NCBI RefSeq assembly: GCF_000611645.1
Contig: NW_014013219.1
Span: forward strand, 2,055 to 28,445
Length of the DNA stretch: 26,391 nt
Direction of reading: 5' to 3'
Source of the DNA: Monoraphidium neglectum
Taxonomy: Eukaryota > Chlorophyta > Chlorophyceae > Sphaeropleales > Selenastraceae
A model generated the notes under the pieces. That model searched no databases, was not told the origin of the DNA, and was given only the letters and a program-made list of their open reading frames with translations. A program made the translations under genes and the position numbers. This document shows, piece by piece, positions 8,256-19,100 of this stretch; position 1 is the stretch's first letter; every line of letters starts with the position of its first letter.

Positions 8256-11200
8256 TCAGTCTGTGGATGCCTCCCCTGCCCCCGCCTCCCCCTCTGCTGC
8301 CTCCACCGCCGCACCCGCCCTGCGCTCCGCCTGCTCGTGCGCCTCTGCGGCGTGTGGCAGCAGCGGGGACACACAGGTGATTGGAGGCTGTGCCATGTCC
8401 TGCTTGGTCCACGGCCATTCAAGCTGCCACGAGCCCTCCTTTAACACATGCCCCCCTATTCTGGCCCGTCGGCGCCTGCTGTGGAGTTGTGGGCGCGCAG
8501 GCTCTGGCCGTCGGCTAAGGTCATGCCTGCAGTGCGTCCGCAAGGCGTCGAGGCGTGCATGTGCCCGCTCACCTTCCGGCGTGGCGGCGCGTTGGAGGCC
8601 GAGCACGTCCAGCAGCCACGCCACCTGCTCCCTCATGAGGCTCGGCAGCTGCTCTGGGGACGTCAGGTAGAAATGGGCCACCTCCCTGGACGTCACAACG
8701 GGCGGGGGGGTTGAGGGTGCAGGGTTCAGGGTTCAGGGGTACGATGGAGAGTGACAGCAGCTCCAGGACTTTTGGCGGCGGGGGCATGGCAGGGTGTGGA
8801 ATGAAGCAATTGCCCTTGGCAAGGGTGCCAGTTTGGCGATCGGGTCAGCAATCACGGCATACATATACAGTTTGCAAGATTTTGGTGGGAAGGACCGATT
8901 GGTCAGGTAGGTGAGATGGAGGGGGCGAGTCCACGGAAGAGTGTGCGATCCGAGGAGGGACCGGATGCGGCAACAGCCCTCTTGAAGGTGAGGGGACGCG
9001 GGCGCCGCCGACACTGGAGCGTCACTGCAAGGCGAGCCACAAGGGATCGGGCGAGCAACGGCCGACTCTCACCGGGAGATGAGGGTCCCCTTCTTTGCGA
9101 GTTGCACCGCCCGCTGCACCTGGTCGTAGGGGCAGAGCTGGTCCTGGGTGGACGCCACCAGCAGGACAGGGGCCTTGGGGCAAAGAGGGGGGTCGGAGCG
9201 CGCGGGGCCGGCAGGGTTCAAGAAGAGGGGGAGGGTGGGCGCTATGCGGGCATAGCCTGGCGGTAGGGATGGGTCCGTTTGAGGGGAGGGGGTGGACGGT
9301 TCAGGCATGGGAGGGTGTGGGTGTGCACCTGGATTGGCAGCGGCGTGCTTGGCAATATGCTTGCCGTTAACAAGGCTCAAGCAGAGGCCAATATCAAGGG
9401 GGGCCAATATCACGGGGGAACACCATCGTTGCGCGCAGGTGGACCAAGTGCAACGCAGGCGCCGTGTGCAGTGGATAAGTCCACCGAGGGTGCCTGGTCG
9501 CCGCGCAGGACGCACCACGCAGGGGCGCTCGGAGGCGAGCGGGGTGCGCCGCGCAATCGACAGCCACGCACCTCAATCCGCGGGATCGCCGTAATCGGGG
9601 AGTACTTTTCCAGGGTGAGCTCTGCGCTCAGACGCGCGCACGCCATGTTGCGCCACCCCCCCTGCGACGGCGGGGCCGGACGTTCAGGGTATAGACATGC
9701 ACAGTTGTGGGTACCGCAGGCGGCAGCAGGCTCGGCATCGCACAGCCGCGAGCCGTGCCACCAGGCTGGGTGACGAGGATCGTTGAGTGGGTGGTGTGAT
9801 GCCCTGGCCGCACTCTTACCCAAAAAAAAGCACCTGCACGTTAAGTGCTGAGTCCAACCCCGAGCCCCGCTTACACACACAAACGCACACACGTGCTCGC
9901 ACATACGCGTGCAGACGCCGCACACTCAACCCACACCCACCCTACCACCCATCAACCTAGAATGCACAAGAACCATTCCAACACACGCAACGAGATGAAG
10001 ATACACATCGTCGCCACGCAGGCACCCACATCGACGCCCACACCTGCGGCTGCTCTGGCCGGCTGGCCAGGTAGTGCGTCATGTCATCCTCCTCCAGCTG
10101 CATCAGGGCCAAGCTGCCAGGAGGCCCAGCCAGGGGCACATAGATGGGAGGCAGCCCAAGGGCATGCCTAGGGGGTGCATGGGGGCGGCAGTTTGGCGTG
10201 CGTCGGCGAGAAATGCGGCAGCAGGGGTTTCTTTGGACGAGTTGATATCTGTAACAAGCGTGATGCATGCAACGGGCACCGCTTTTATCGCGCAAGCCCA
10301 CCTTCCTGCCGACTGCTGTCGCCATATCGCAATGTGCGCACACACACACACACACACACACATACACACACACACACACACACACAAGCAAACGCACACG
10401 TCTTGACCGCACTCACGCGTCAACACCTCCCCAACCTGCCTGGCTTTGTCCTTCAGCCCAAGCAGCAGCATGCGCAGCGACTTGGGGATCCCCCGGGACT
10501 TCACCGATCGCAGTGTTGCTGCCGTTGCATTGAGGTGGGGCACCTGTGGTCAAACACAACCAGTCGAGACGGCAGCTGGTCAGTCAAATTTGGGCGGGAT
10601 CTCAATGATCTGGTGGGGCCCTCTTGATCTGGCCGCGACATATTGCCCGACGGCCCCTTCTTCCCACCTGCGCTATGACCGCCTTGACCCGCGGCCCTAG
10701 GGTGGGCGCAATGCTGAGCGCGTGGCCGGCGCCAAAGCTCGTGCCCCAAAGGATGACCCTGGGTTGGGTCCCACACGCGGAGGCGTGAAGCGAGGTCGCA
10801 AGCTTGCACGTCCACACGCCGCACGTCACAAGGGAGCCGACAGTGGCAGACGTTGCAGAGTGCGCGCATGCACCATGTCAACATTTCAAGGCCATATCTG
10901 GGCATGAAATGCATGCTTTGCGTTTCTGCGGCTGGATACACAGCCAATGCGTCACTGCACCACTGCCAAGGCTGGGGTCGCCGCCCTGCACCCCTGCAAG
11001 CACGCAACAAACGCAGCAGGGATCCACGGGCGCGGCAGCTGCCCCAGCCGCTGCAGCCGCCCACCTGTCGGGATCGACCTCCCCCAGAAGCCCCTGCCGC
11101 CCCTCCCTGGCGCCTGTGCTGCCAGTGACGAAATCGAACGCGGCCCGCCAGTCCTGTATGTGCCGCCGCGGGCTGACCCAGTGGCGCGGCTCGCCGTCGC

Positions 11201-11861
11201 TGCCGCCAAAGCCTCGGTAGTCGAACGTGAACACCGCCAGGCCGGCATCAGCAAAGTAGGCAGAGTACCTTCCGGAGGGAGGTTACGGCCAGGGGTGCGA
11301 GGGGTTGGGGGCGGGATCGCTCCAGCGGGCAGTGGTCAAGGACGTTCACTGCAGGGAATCTTCTGAGGGTGCCGTCACGCGCTGATTCGGTTACTCATCC
11401 ACCGCCCGCACAGCAGACGAGGATGGGCTCAGTGCAATCAAGCTGCGGTGTGGTGAAGGGTCCAGCTGCAAGGCGGGGGGCCCTTCACGTGTCGGCGGCT
11501 GCTGCAGGACTCACTTGTGCAGGCCGGTGTCCCTCTGGCCGCCCATCCCTACACACGGCAGCGTGCGCGCCCGGGAGGTCGCCAGGCAGCTGAGGCAGCG
11601 CGCGGAATCCGGCAACACAGGTGCCAACCAGCACGCACACCAAGCCGACCAATTTTGATGTCACAGCCGGCCGACCTCGGTAAATCGCCGCGGCAAAACG
11701 GGGGGAAGCAACACGGCGTGCTCACCGTGTGCCATCAGCACCACCGGCGGCCTCTCGGCCCCCCGGTTTTTCGGCAGGTACAGCCACGCCTCGCAACGCA
11801 CGCCGGAGCATGGGAACCCAACATTTGTGCGGGTGTAACTGCCCGGGTGGAGTGTGCGTGC

Positions 11862-11933
<72 letters not shown>

Positions 11934-12341
11934 GCTGCATGAGAACGCAGAAGTGAGCGTGTGTGGCTTGCATAGCGGAGCCCGCAGGTTGGATGAACGC
12001 CCCTGATTCGGCACGAGCCCGTGCTGTGCATTATCATAGATGCTATCATGTCAGACGTCCAGCGCACAGTGAACAGCGGTACTGCAGCGCGCGGCGCCCA
12101 AAGCGATTAACCGCCTGTTGCAAACCGCCACAGCTTGCAGCTGTTGGCCATCTGCTATAACAACAGTGCTTGAAGTGACCTCTCGTCTTATGTACACACG
12201 TACTCACAGCGGTTGGTCGAGATCCAGCGTGTTCGGCGTTTGAAGGTCCTTCCGCACCAAGTCACGGGCATCGATCGTCCCAGGCTCCGGTATGACTAGT
12301 AGACAGGCTGCCAGAGCTACTATTAAGCTGAGACGAAGCAT
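8256..12341 (-). CDS. Secreted alpha/beta hydrolase, YcjY-like, 11 exons
   Basis: Exons, in coding order: 12208-12341, 11726-11838, 11515-11548, 11065-11268, 10668-10758, 10417-10543, 10044-10167, 9572-9661, 9073-9173, 8573-8685, 8256-8344; about 407 residues. The start encodes a signal peptide (MLRLSLIVALAACLLV). The fold's landmarks appear in order: MAHGMGG (oxyanion loop, residues ~81-86), FDYRGFGGSDGEPRHW (~109-124), nucleophile elbow GTSFG with Ser169, then LPPIYVPLAGPPG, WRNMACAR, an acid loop STQDQLCP, and a late VAHFYL that could supply the His. This order matches the bacterial-type YcjY/dienelactone-hydrolase-like family; the substrate is unknown. All junctions keep phase except exon 6 to exon 7, where the donor leaves one base and the acceptor at 10168 needs two. 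An upstream acceptor near 10300, a missed microexon or a one-base assembly error could explain it. The acidic last exon is lineage-specific. Confidence 0.85.
8704..8742. repeat. GGGTTCA-type short repeat in an intron
   Basis: Within intron 9 of the alpha/beta hydrolase gene the plus strand reads GGGTTGAGGGTGCAGGGTTCAGGGTTCAGGGG. It is a run of degenerate seven-base units resembling the plant/algal telomere unit TTTAGGG with T-to-C changes. Similar fragments occur near 7064 and 9213. Confidence 0.5.
10339..10386. repeat. (CA)n microsatellite
   Basis: An almost pure CA run with one AT interruption lies inside intron 6 of the alpha/beta hydrolase gene. It is next to the junction where the exon phases do not agree. 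Confidence 0.95.
11866..11931. repeat. (GT)n microsatellite
   Basis: A pure GT run of about 66 bases lies inside intron 1 of the alpha/beta hydrolase gene, close to the exon 2 acceptor. Since the gene is on minus, its transcript would carry CA. Confidence 0.97.
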
Positions 12342-13170
12342 GATGCCAGTCGCTGCCCGAGACGCTCAAAATTGACGACCTCCAAGTCCTTTCTCCTTTG
12401 TGTGTATGTTTGAGCACCTTGAATGAATAAAACCGTCGATTTTGGAGTCTGCATGATGCGTGCGAGGCAGGTATGAAATGGTGCAGTTGGCTGGTGGTTG
12501 GTTGGTGACCCGCCCCCTTCTGCAGATATCCTTCGGGACAAACTGTTAGGTGACGGCCTCATGCAATCAAAACCGTCCACTTGAAGCTTGCAGAGCTGCT
12601 GAACCACCTTGCCGTCTTCAGTGGTGCACCCGGCGGGTACACAGCATAGGGTCCTTCCCATACCGTATTCTCCGCATGCCGAGCGCATGCCACGTCGCAC
12701 AATTGCAAGGGCAGCGCAGTTGGTCGTCGATACCCCCACACAATTTAATCTACTGATTATGACCTGCAGTGTGCCAACTCCTGCACGAAAGGCTGCATAG
12801 TCGAACATCTTTGCGGGGGGTGCGTGTCCAAATCCTGGCCAGATTGTGCGCCCCACCCCCTGCCCCTGCCTACATCTTGAGGGTGATTACAAGAATAAAT
12901 GGACAGCTGTCAGAATGCAGCGCAAGGCATAGCCTCACCCTGCGGTGATCCTAGACGTCTCGGCATAGGGTCATGTGTTCCTTAAACAAAGAGGGAGGGC
13001 GAACACCAAACGTTGTGCGCGCTGTGCCTCCCTGGCCACAGGTGCCAGATACTTCTGCTTCACAGGATTTAAAAATCCTCAACACTTCCACATGCTGTGC
13101 CTTATCCAGGCCTTGCAGCAATGCGCAATTACAATTCAGTCATAATGCAACAGCAAATGTAGCTTTCGAA
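12342..13170. other. Spacer between the fusion gene stop and the alpha/beta hydrolase start
   Basis: Both neighbours are on minus, so this holds the 3' UTR of the glycosidase-fasciclin gene and the promoter/5' UTR of the alpha/beta hydrolase. An open frame at 12323-12856 overlaps the hydrolase start in another frame. It has no family motif and no matching codon bias, and I treat it as chance. Confidence 0.5.
12887..12891 (-). promoter_or_regulatory. TGTAA poly(A) signal of the glycosidase-fasciclin gene
   Basis: TTACA on plus, read as TGTAA on minus, lies about 280 bases after the TGA at 13171-13173. The motif and the distance fit a chlorophycean 3' UTR. Confidence 0.55.
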
Positions 13171-16100
13171 TCAAGGAGAAATCAAATTGGCTGCCGCCGT
13201 TGAGTTGGCTGCTGTGGCGTTTTGAGGAGTCGCGTTTCGCGTCGCGTTGAGGGTTGCCTTCGCTGCCACGGGAGCTGCAGGCGCCGGGGATGGCGAGGGC
13301 GCCGGAGAGGCTGACGCGGCTGCTGCCGTAACAGGAGCCTGTGTCGTGTTTGCCGCCACCGTAGTGTTGGCCGCCGCCACTGCCGCCGTGGGTGCCGGAG
13401 ACGTCCCCGGCGTGGCCGCAGCAGCAGGAAATGGGGCTGTGGCTGGTTTTCCTGGTGCAGGGGACGCCGCGGCTGGCGTGGCTGGCTTATTGGGGGCCGG
13501 GGACTTGGCTGAGGGGACCGCAGTGGCGTTGCTAGTGAGTGCCTTGATGTCTGGCAGCAAGGTACCATTGATCACTGCAACGAGTGACGTGGCGCAGGAT
13601 GAATTCAGCAGTGGAGTGAGCAAGCACGCTGGCGCCATATGATGGGTCGCAGCTGTCCCATGTGTTGCGGATGCAAGATTTCCATAACAATCCTCATCCC
13701 AGATTTTGCAGGTTGGAGGCAGTGATGCAGGTTAGGATGGGGTAGCAGGTGCATATATGCTCACGGTTGACGAGGCTGGCGCCGGCGATGATGTCGAATT
13801 TGACCACCTTGGCCGGCGGGGCGCCCTTGAGGTCTGAGATCAGCTCGATCGTCCCAACCTTGGGGGCCTCAAACACCTGGAAGAAGCAGGGGAATGGAGG
13901 TTGGTGGGTCGCGGCCGCTTGTGATGGTATGAGCGTACGTCAGGAGGGTTCGCTAGAGTAACGGCTGCTGACGGCCCCCAGCCAGGCACTGATGACTCGT
14001 CAATGCCCTCGGAGGTCCCGAGGAGTTCAGCACTCGTGCCGCTGCGCCAAGCAGGCAGATACGCACTGTTTTGCGCGCTGCCTTGTCTGAGATGCGTGCT
14101 CACGCGCGCATTCAGCTTGTGCACACATGCCGCAAAACGCACTCCCCCACATCCACATGCCTGCACGCGCGTTGTCTGACGCGTCCCCTACCACCCCCTC
14201 GCGCCCGCCCACCTTCTTGACAATCACGGAGTGCCCCTTTGCCAGAGTCGGCAGCTTCTCCCCGTCCTTGACCGCATTTGGGAGTATGCGCGCGCCACCT
14301 ACAAAGTGGTCCGCCAGGATCGTGCCCAAAGTGGTCGCATTCAGCTGCACCTTGCGGCCGGCAAGGGTCACCTCGGCACCCGGCTTCGCCACTGCTGCGG
14401 CCAGGGGCGCGGCGGCCTGCAAGTGGGCACGTGCAGGCGCGGGCGCAGGTGCAGGTATACGTGAGGCGTTTAATTGGGCTGCAGGGGGAGAAAGAAGTGG
14501 TGCTTGGGCCCTGAGGATGATGACTAGCAAGTAGCAGTGATGCAAGCGTCGGCCGGGGAGTGCGCTGGCCGCTGCATTCCCCAAACACCTTGCCTAGCTG
14601 TCTTCGACCCTGTCCGGCCTGTGCAAGCATGGACCATGTTGCTGAGCATGCGTGCATTTGACTATGCAAACGGTTTCATCATTCCTTTGTAAGATCAAGT
14701 GGTGTGCCTCCTGCCCATCCATGCGGGTGCCTCCTCAGCAATGTTCAACACGTTGCCCACCGTGGCAATTGGGATGAACACGGTTGCGGCGGTCTTAGGG
14801 TTCGTGATGGCCTTGCTCAGGACGGGATCTCTTGAAACGAGGTCGAGGATGGGCTTGGTGACCTTGCGGAACTTCAAAGCGTCCTGGATTGTGACAAACA
14901 CCTGCACACACAACCGCCAGGGCAGCGTCAGCAAGTGTGGCGAGGTTCAGCGGATGGTTCCAGAGTGCCGCAGGCAGCCGGACCCGGGGGGGGGGGGGGG
15001 NNNNNNNNNNNNNNNNNNNNNNNNNNNNNNNNNNNNNNNNNNNNNNNNNNNNNNNNNNNNNNNNNNNNNNNNNNNNNNNNNNNNNNNNNNNNNNNNNNNN
15101 NNNNNNNNNNNNNNNNNNNNNNNNNNNNNNNNNNNNNNNNNNNNNNNNNNNNNNNNNNNNNNNNNNNNNNNNNNNNNNNNNNNNNNNNNNNNNNNNNNNN
15201 NNNNNNNNNNNNNNNNNNNNNNNNNNNNNNNNNNNNNNNNNNNNNNNNNNNNNNNNNNNNNNNNNNNNNNNNNNNNNNNNNNNNNNNNNNNNNNNNNNNN
15301 NNNNNNNNNNNNNNNNNNNNNNNNNNNNNNNNNNNNNNNNNNNNNNNNNNNNNNNNNNNNNNNNNNNNNNNNNNNNNNNNNNNNNNNNNNNNNNNNNNNN
15401 NNNNNNNNNNNNNNNNNNNNNNNNNNNNNNNNNNNNNNNNNNNNNNNNNNNNNNNNNNNNNNNNNNNNNNNNNNNNNNNNNNNNNNNNNNNNNNNNNNNN
15501 NNNNNNNNNNNNNNNNNNNNNNNNNNNNNNNNNNNNNNNNNNNNNNNNNNNNNNNNNNNNNNNNNNNNNNNNNNNNNNNNNNNNNNNNNNNNNNNNNNNN
15601 NNNNNNNNNNNNNNNNNNNNNNNNNNNGGGGGGGGGGGGGGCACACAAGATTACTGGTGGGAGCGATGCGAACGGAGGTTGGGGACACACCCGGGCCTGG
15701 TCAAGCCGCCACGGGGCGGGCCTGGCACGGGCAACCTGGTGTTAAGTCCATACTCAACCTCTACAACAGGAACAGTGTCCGCTGGGTGGTTGGCTTTTAC
15801 TTGTTTTAGGGGGGAGGGGATGAAGGGGACGCACCTCGGCAGGCAGCAGCACTGCGTCGATTGGAACAATGGTTGTGTTGGCAGCAACGACCTCAGGCCC
15901 CGAAATGTTGGCGGAATTCTGCAGGTAGGGCCGGTGGCGTTTTTATGGGGCACGAGTAATTCTTGAATTGGCTAGCACGTGTGCTAATCTGCCCTTTGTC
16001 ACAAAGGGCCCTGACCCCATGCGGGCAGGCCTCCAGTGCTTGTCGCCGCAAAGATGGCCCCCTGCGCCCCCGGCGACGCCAGATGGGACATCTTGACCCA

Positions 16101-19100
16101 TTCCAGCGCCTGAATTGAGCAGACTTGCAGCTGGAGCGGTGCGCAGGGACAGGTGCAAGCAAGCGGTGGCCCCGCCGCACCTGCACCCCCTTGAGGACAG
16201 TGCCGCCCCCTGCTGCCTTGGCAACTCTGATCGGGCCGCCTTTTACTGGCGTCTGCGGGATCGCACATGATGAGGGATGGCCGAAGCGAAAGAACAATTG
16301 CCCTCAAAATCACGAGCCGGGCGAGCCATACGTGCGGGCGACGCGGCACAAAGCGCAATGACAGGCTGCGATGTCCGCCCGGTAGACGCGCCGAGTATGG
16401 CGCCAGGCCATTGACCCAAGCACGCACGCGTGCACTAAGATGTAGGACCCCTCTCTCATCCACTCACACGTACGCACGCGATCATCCCAAATACCCAACA
16501 ATAATGTACGCATTGAATCACCACCGATGCGACACAGACGACTGAACACAACGGCTCACCAGCTCCTTGTTGGCGGTCAGATCTTTTGACCCGAGGTTGG
16601 CGCGAGTGATGATGTGGTAAGCCACCAGGCGGTCAACCAGCAGCTCGTTTGACAGCAGCTGGTCAAGGGTGACTTGGAACCTGGCTGCCAGAGCTTGGAT
16701 CGCCTGGGGTTTGCGCAGAGGAGGGTGCGGGCCGCGACAGGGGGCAAGGCGTACGGGCGGGTGAGGGGGACGGCACAGCGGGGCGGTTGGGGGCTGCACA
16801 GTGGCCAGGTCGACGACATCCAACGGCAGAAAGCAGGAAGGGGGGGAAGGGGACAGCAAGCATCCGTATTACAGCATTGCCACCGCACCCTGCAACACCA
16901 GGTGGAAAAACATTTGCGATTCAGCCCGCGGCACGACTGCCAAATACGCTGCTGCATGTGCACCTCGTCTGTCGGCGCGAATATGGTCGCGCGCAAAACA
17001 GTGGCGTTGAGCACAGGGGAGACGCCAGAGGCGTCAGCCAGCTTTGAGAACAGCTTGAAATCCCTTCGAAGCGCCTGGAAAAGGATTCCATTCGCAATGT
17101 GAGCGGGTTTCATGACGAGAGCAGGATGACTTCATGCGTGGTGTGTTTCATGGGTGGACTGCAGGTTGGTGCACACACGCGTATTCTTGTGTAGTGCTGG
17201 AGGTGCGTGGGTGAGTGCGATTTAACGCACACACACGCTTCCAACCTGCCCGAGCACACCTTAAGAGCCCCGTAAACCGGCCTGGGCGCCAGGGCACCTG
17301 AGTTGATCAGCAAGTTCGACTTGCGGATCGCGGCGGCAATCGCAGGGTCGGAGTAGGTGCCGTTTGCGTTGGTTGTGACCGGGTGGACGTTGGTCACGTC
17401 GAAGCTGCCCACGCTCCTGCAGGGATGTGGTGGTGTTGGCGAGGCGCGCGTTTCAGCACGGAGCCAGGGCGGCTGCGGCGGTTCCGCATCAGATAATGGC
17501 CCTGACCAGCCCAACGTGGATTTGAAGTCCCTTGCAAGTGGCGTGCTGATGTACGTATGAGCCAAGAAATTGAATGTTTGTACAGAGGGTCCTCTGTCCG
17601 AGCCGTTGGTTTCGTCCCCGGCGCCGCGCTCACCAGGTGTAGATGCCGTCGATTTGGTACTGCGGCCCGCCGCCCGTCTGTGCCCAGCCTGCACGATTTG
17701 CGGCGCGATGTGGGGTCAGCACGAGTGCAGAGCCTGCGATCAGCGGATCCGTCTCAAAGCCCCGCAGCGTGAGCAAGCGCAAAAGCCCCGAGACTGACAG
17801 CAGCCTTGTAAGGATCAGAGCGTCTTGCTTGAGAGCGGCAGTCGCCACCAGACTACTCAAGAGTGACTCACGGATAACAGTGTTGTAAAAGTCATTGCGG
17901 TACTTCCTGCATAGATAGGGGCGAAGGCGGCGCGCCGGTTGTCAGGTATGAGCAGGGCGATTGGGGTGGCGGGCACTCAGCAAGCCGCCAGCTGGGTCTG
18001 CCGCCCTGTCAGCGTGCTTACAGAGACGGGCAGGGCGTGCACGATCGTGCGGGGCCTAACAGCCGCGCCAGCCGCTTCACCAACCACTTCCCGCCCGCTT
18101 CTCCGGATGCCCGCAGGAGCAAGCAACGTGCATGGGGGTTGCGCCCTCCTCACTTGTAGTCCGGCTTGACCCAGGGGTCTGTCGATTTGGTCCACCCTGA
18201 TTGCGCGGTGATTCAATTTGGATCCCATCAGCGCACATTCAGTGGTGATGCTCACTTCCCAGGGCCTGGCAGCCTTTGCCTGGCGCGGTCCTGTACCCGC
18301 CCACCCATGCACACACACTCAAGAGCACATGCGTACCCACCAAATTAGGCAAGGTTAACACAGGAGCTCCCGTCCTTCCCCTTCCACTGGAAGCTGGCAG
18401 CTTGCATGGCCATGGGATGAATTGGACACCTCCGCCTCACCTGGGTTTGGCCAGTAGCCGAGCCAGGGGTGGTTTTTCATGAAATCCAGGCTGGGGGCCA
18501 CAGAGAAATCCCAGTAGCAGCCGCCAAGCCCGTGTTCGCTGCAGGCGCGAGAGCACGGTGGTGGGGAGTGCGGATGTTGTTTACCTTTGAAGGGGGGACG
18601 CCTGGTCGGTGAGCCGCGCACGCGGCGTTGGGCTGGGATCAGTGCTGGATGTGAGGTGCAAAAAAGCCTTCTATTTCTGCACAAGACTCTGCTGCCTGCG
18701 ATCAACATCAGTCTGCGCAATGCATCCCTTGTCTGTGGCTTGTATTGAGCACTATGCTCATACACACACACATGCACATGCTCATACACACACACATGCA
18801 CATGCACATGCACATGCACATGCACATGACACACACACACACACAACACACATCCACACAGCGCTGCACACACACTCACACACACACACACACACGAGTT
18901 TAAACATCGATGATGCCAGCATGCCCAAATGTGCACGCAAATCAGCCTTGCCCTGACCCCCCACCTGAACACCAGCTTCTTGCCCGCCTTTGCCAGGTCC
19001 TTCAGCGAGATGCCAAACAGCTCAAACTCGTACCCCGCAGTCTCCCAGGATATCTCCAGCGCCTCGAAAGACAGCGGGCGGAGGAGCGGCGCGTAGCCGG

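Noticed and set aside
10175..10533. Open frames with His/Thr or Val/Cys runs over the CA repeat
   Set aside because: They are produced by the dinucleotide repeat in an intron. The same applies at 11722-12067, 18609-18956, 19419-20450, 20976-21189 and 23624-23952.
12323..12856. 177-codon minus-strand open frame upstream of the hydrolase
   Set aside because: It overlaps the hydrolase start in another frame, shows no codon bias or motif, and lies in the expected promoter/5' UTR.
14699..15966. Long open frames spanning the N gap
   Set aside because: Their length comes from N bases translated as X; they carry no coding evidence.
16577..17113. A separate fasciclin gene starting at the ATG at 17113
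   Set aside because: The acceptor TTTTCCAG before 17074 joins in phase to the exon ending at 17260, which already contains the first FAS1 helix. The MKPAH start has no signal peptide and lies in the intron.
17110..17694. Read-through of the bridge exon to the TGA at 17110
   Set aside because: After ALK the frame becomes Cys/His/Thr-rich with no family likeness, and a normal donor (AAG|GTGTGC) sits at the border.
17689..17860. Longer version of exon 10 starting near 17790 (SGLLRLLTLRGF)
   Set aside because: It is also in frame, but the shorter exon joining NTVI to RWAQTGGG gives a tighter match to the barrel end. Only cDNA can settle it.
18755..18840. CRISPR-like regular repeat
   Set aside because: The spacing is that of a simple hexamer microsatellite without unique spacers, in a eukaryotic intron.
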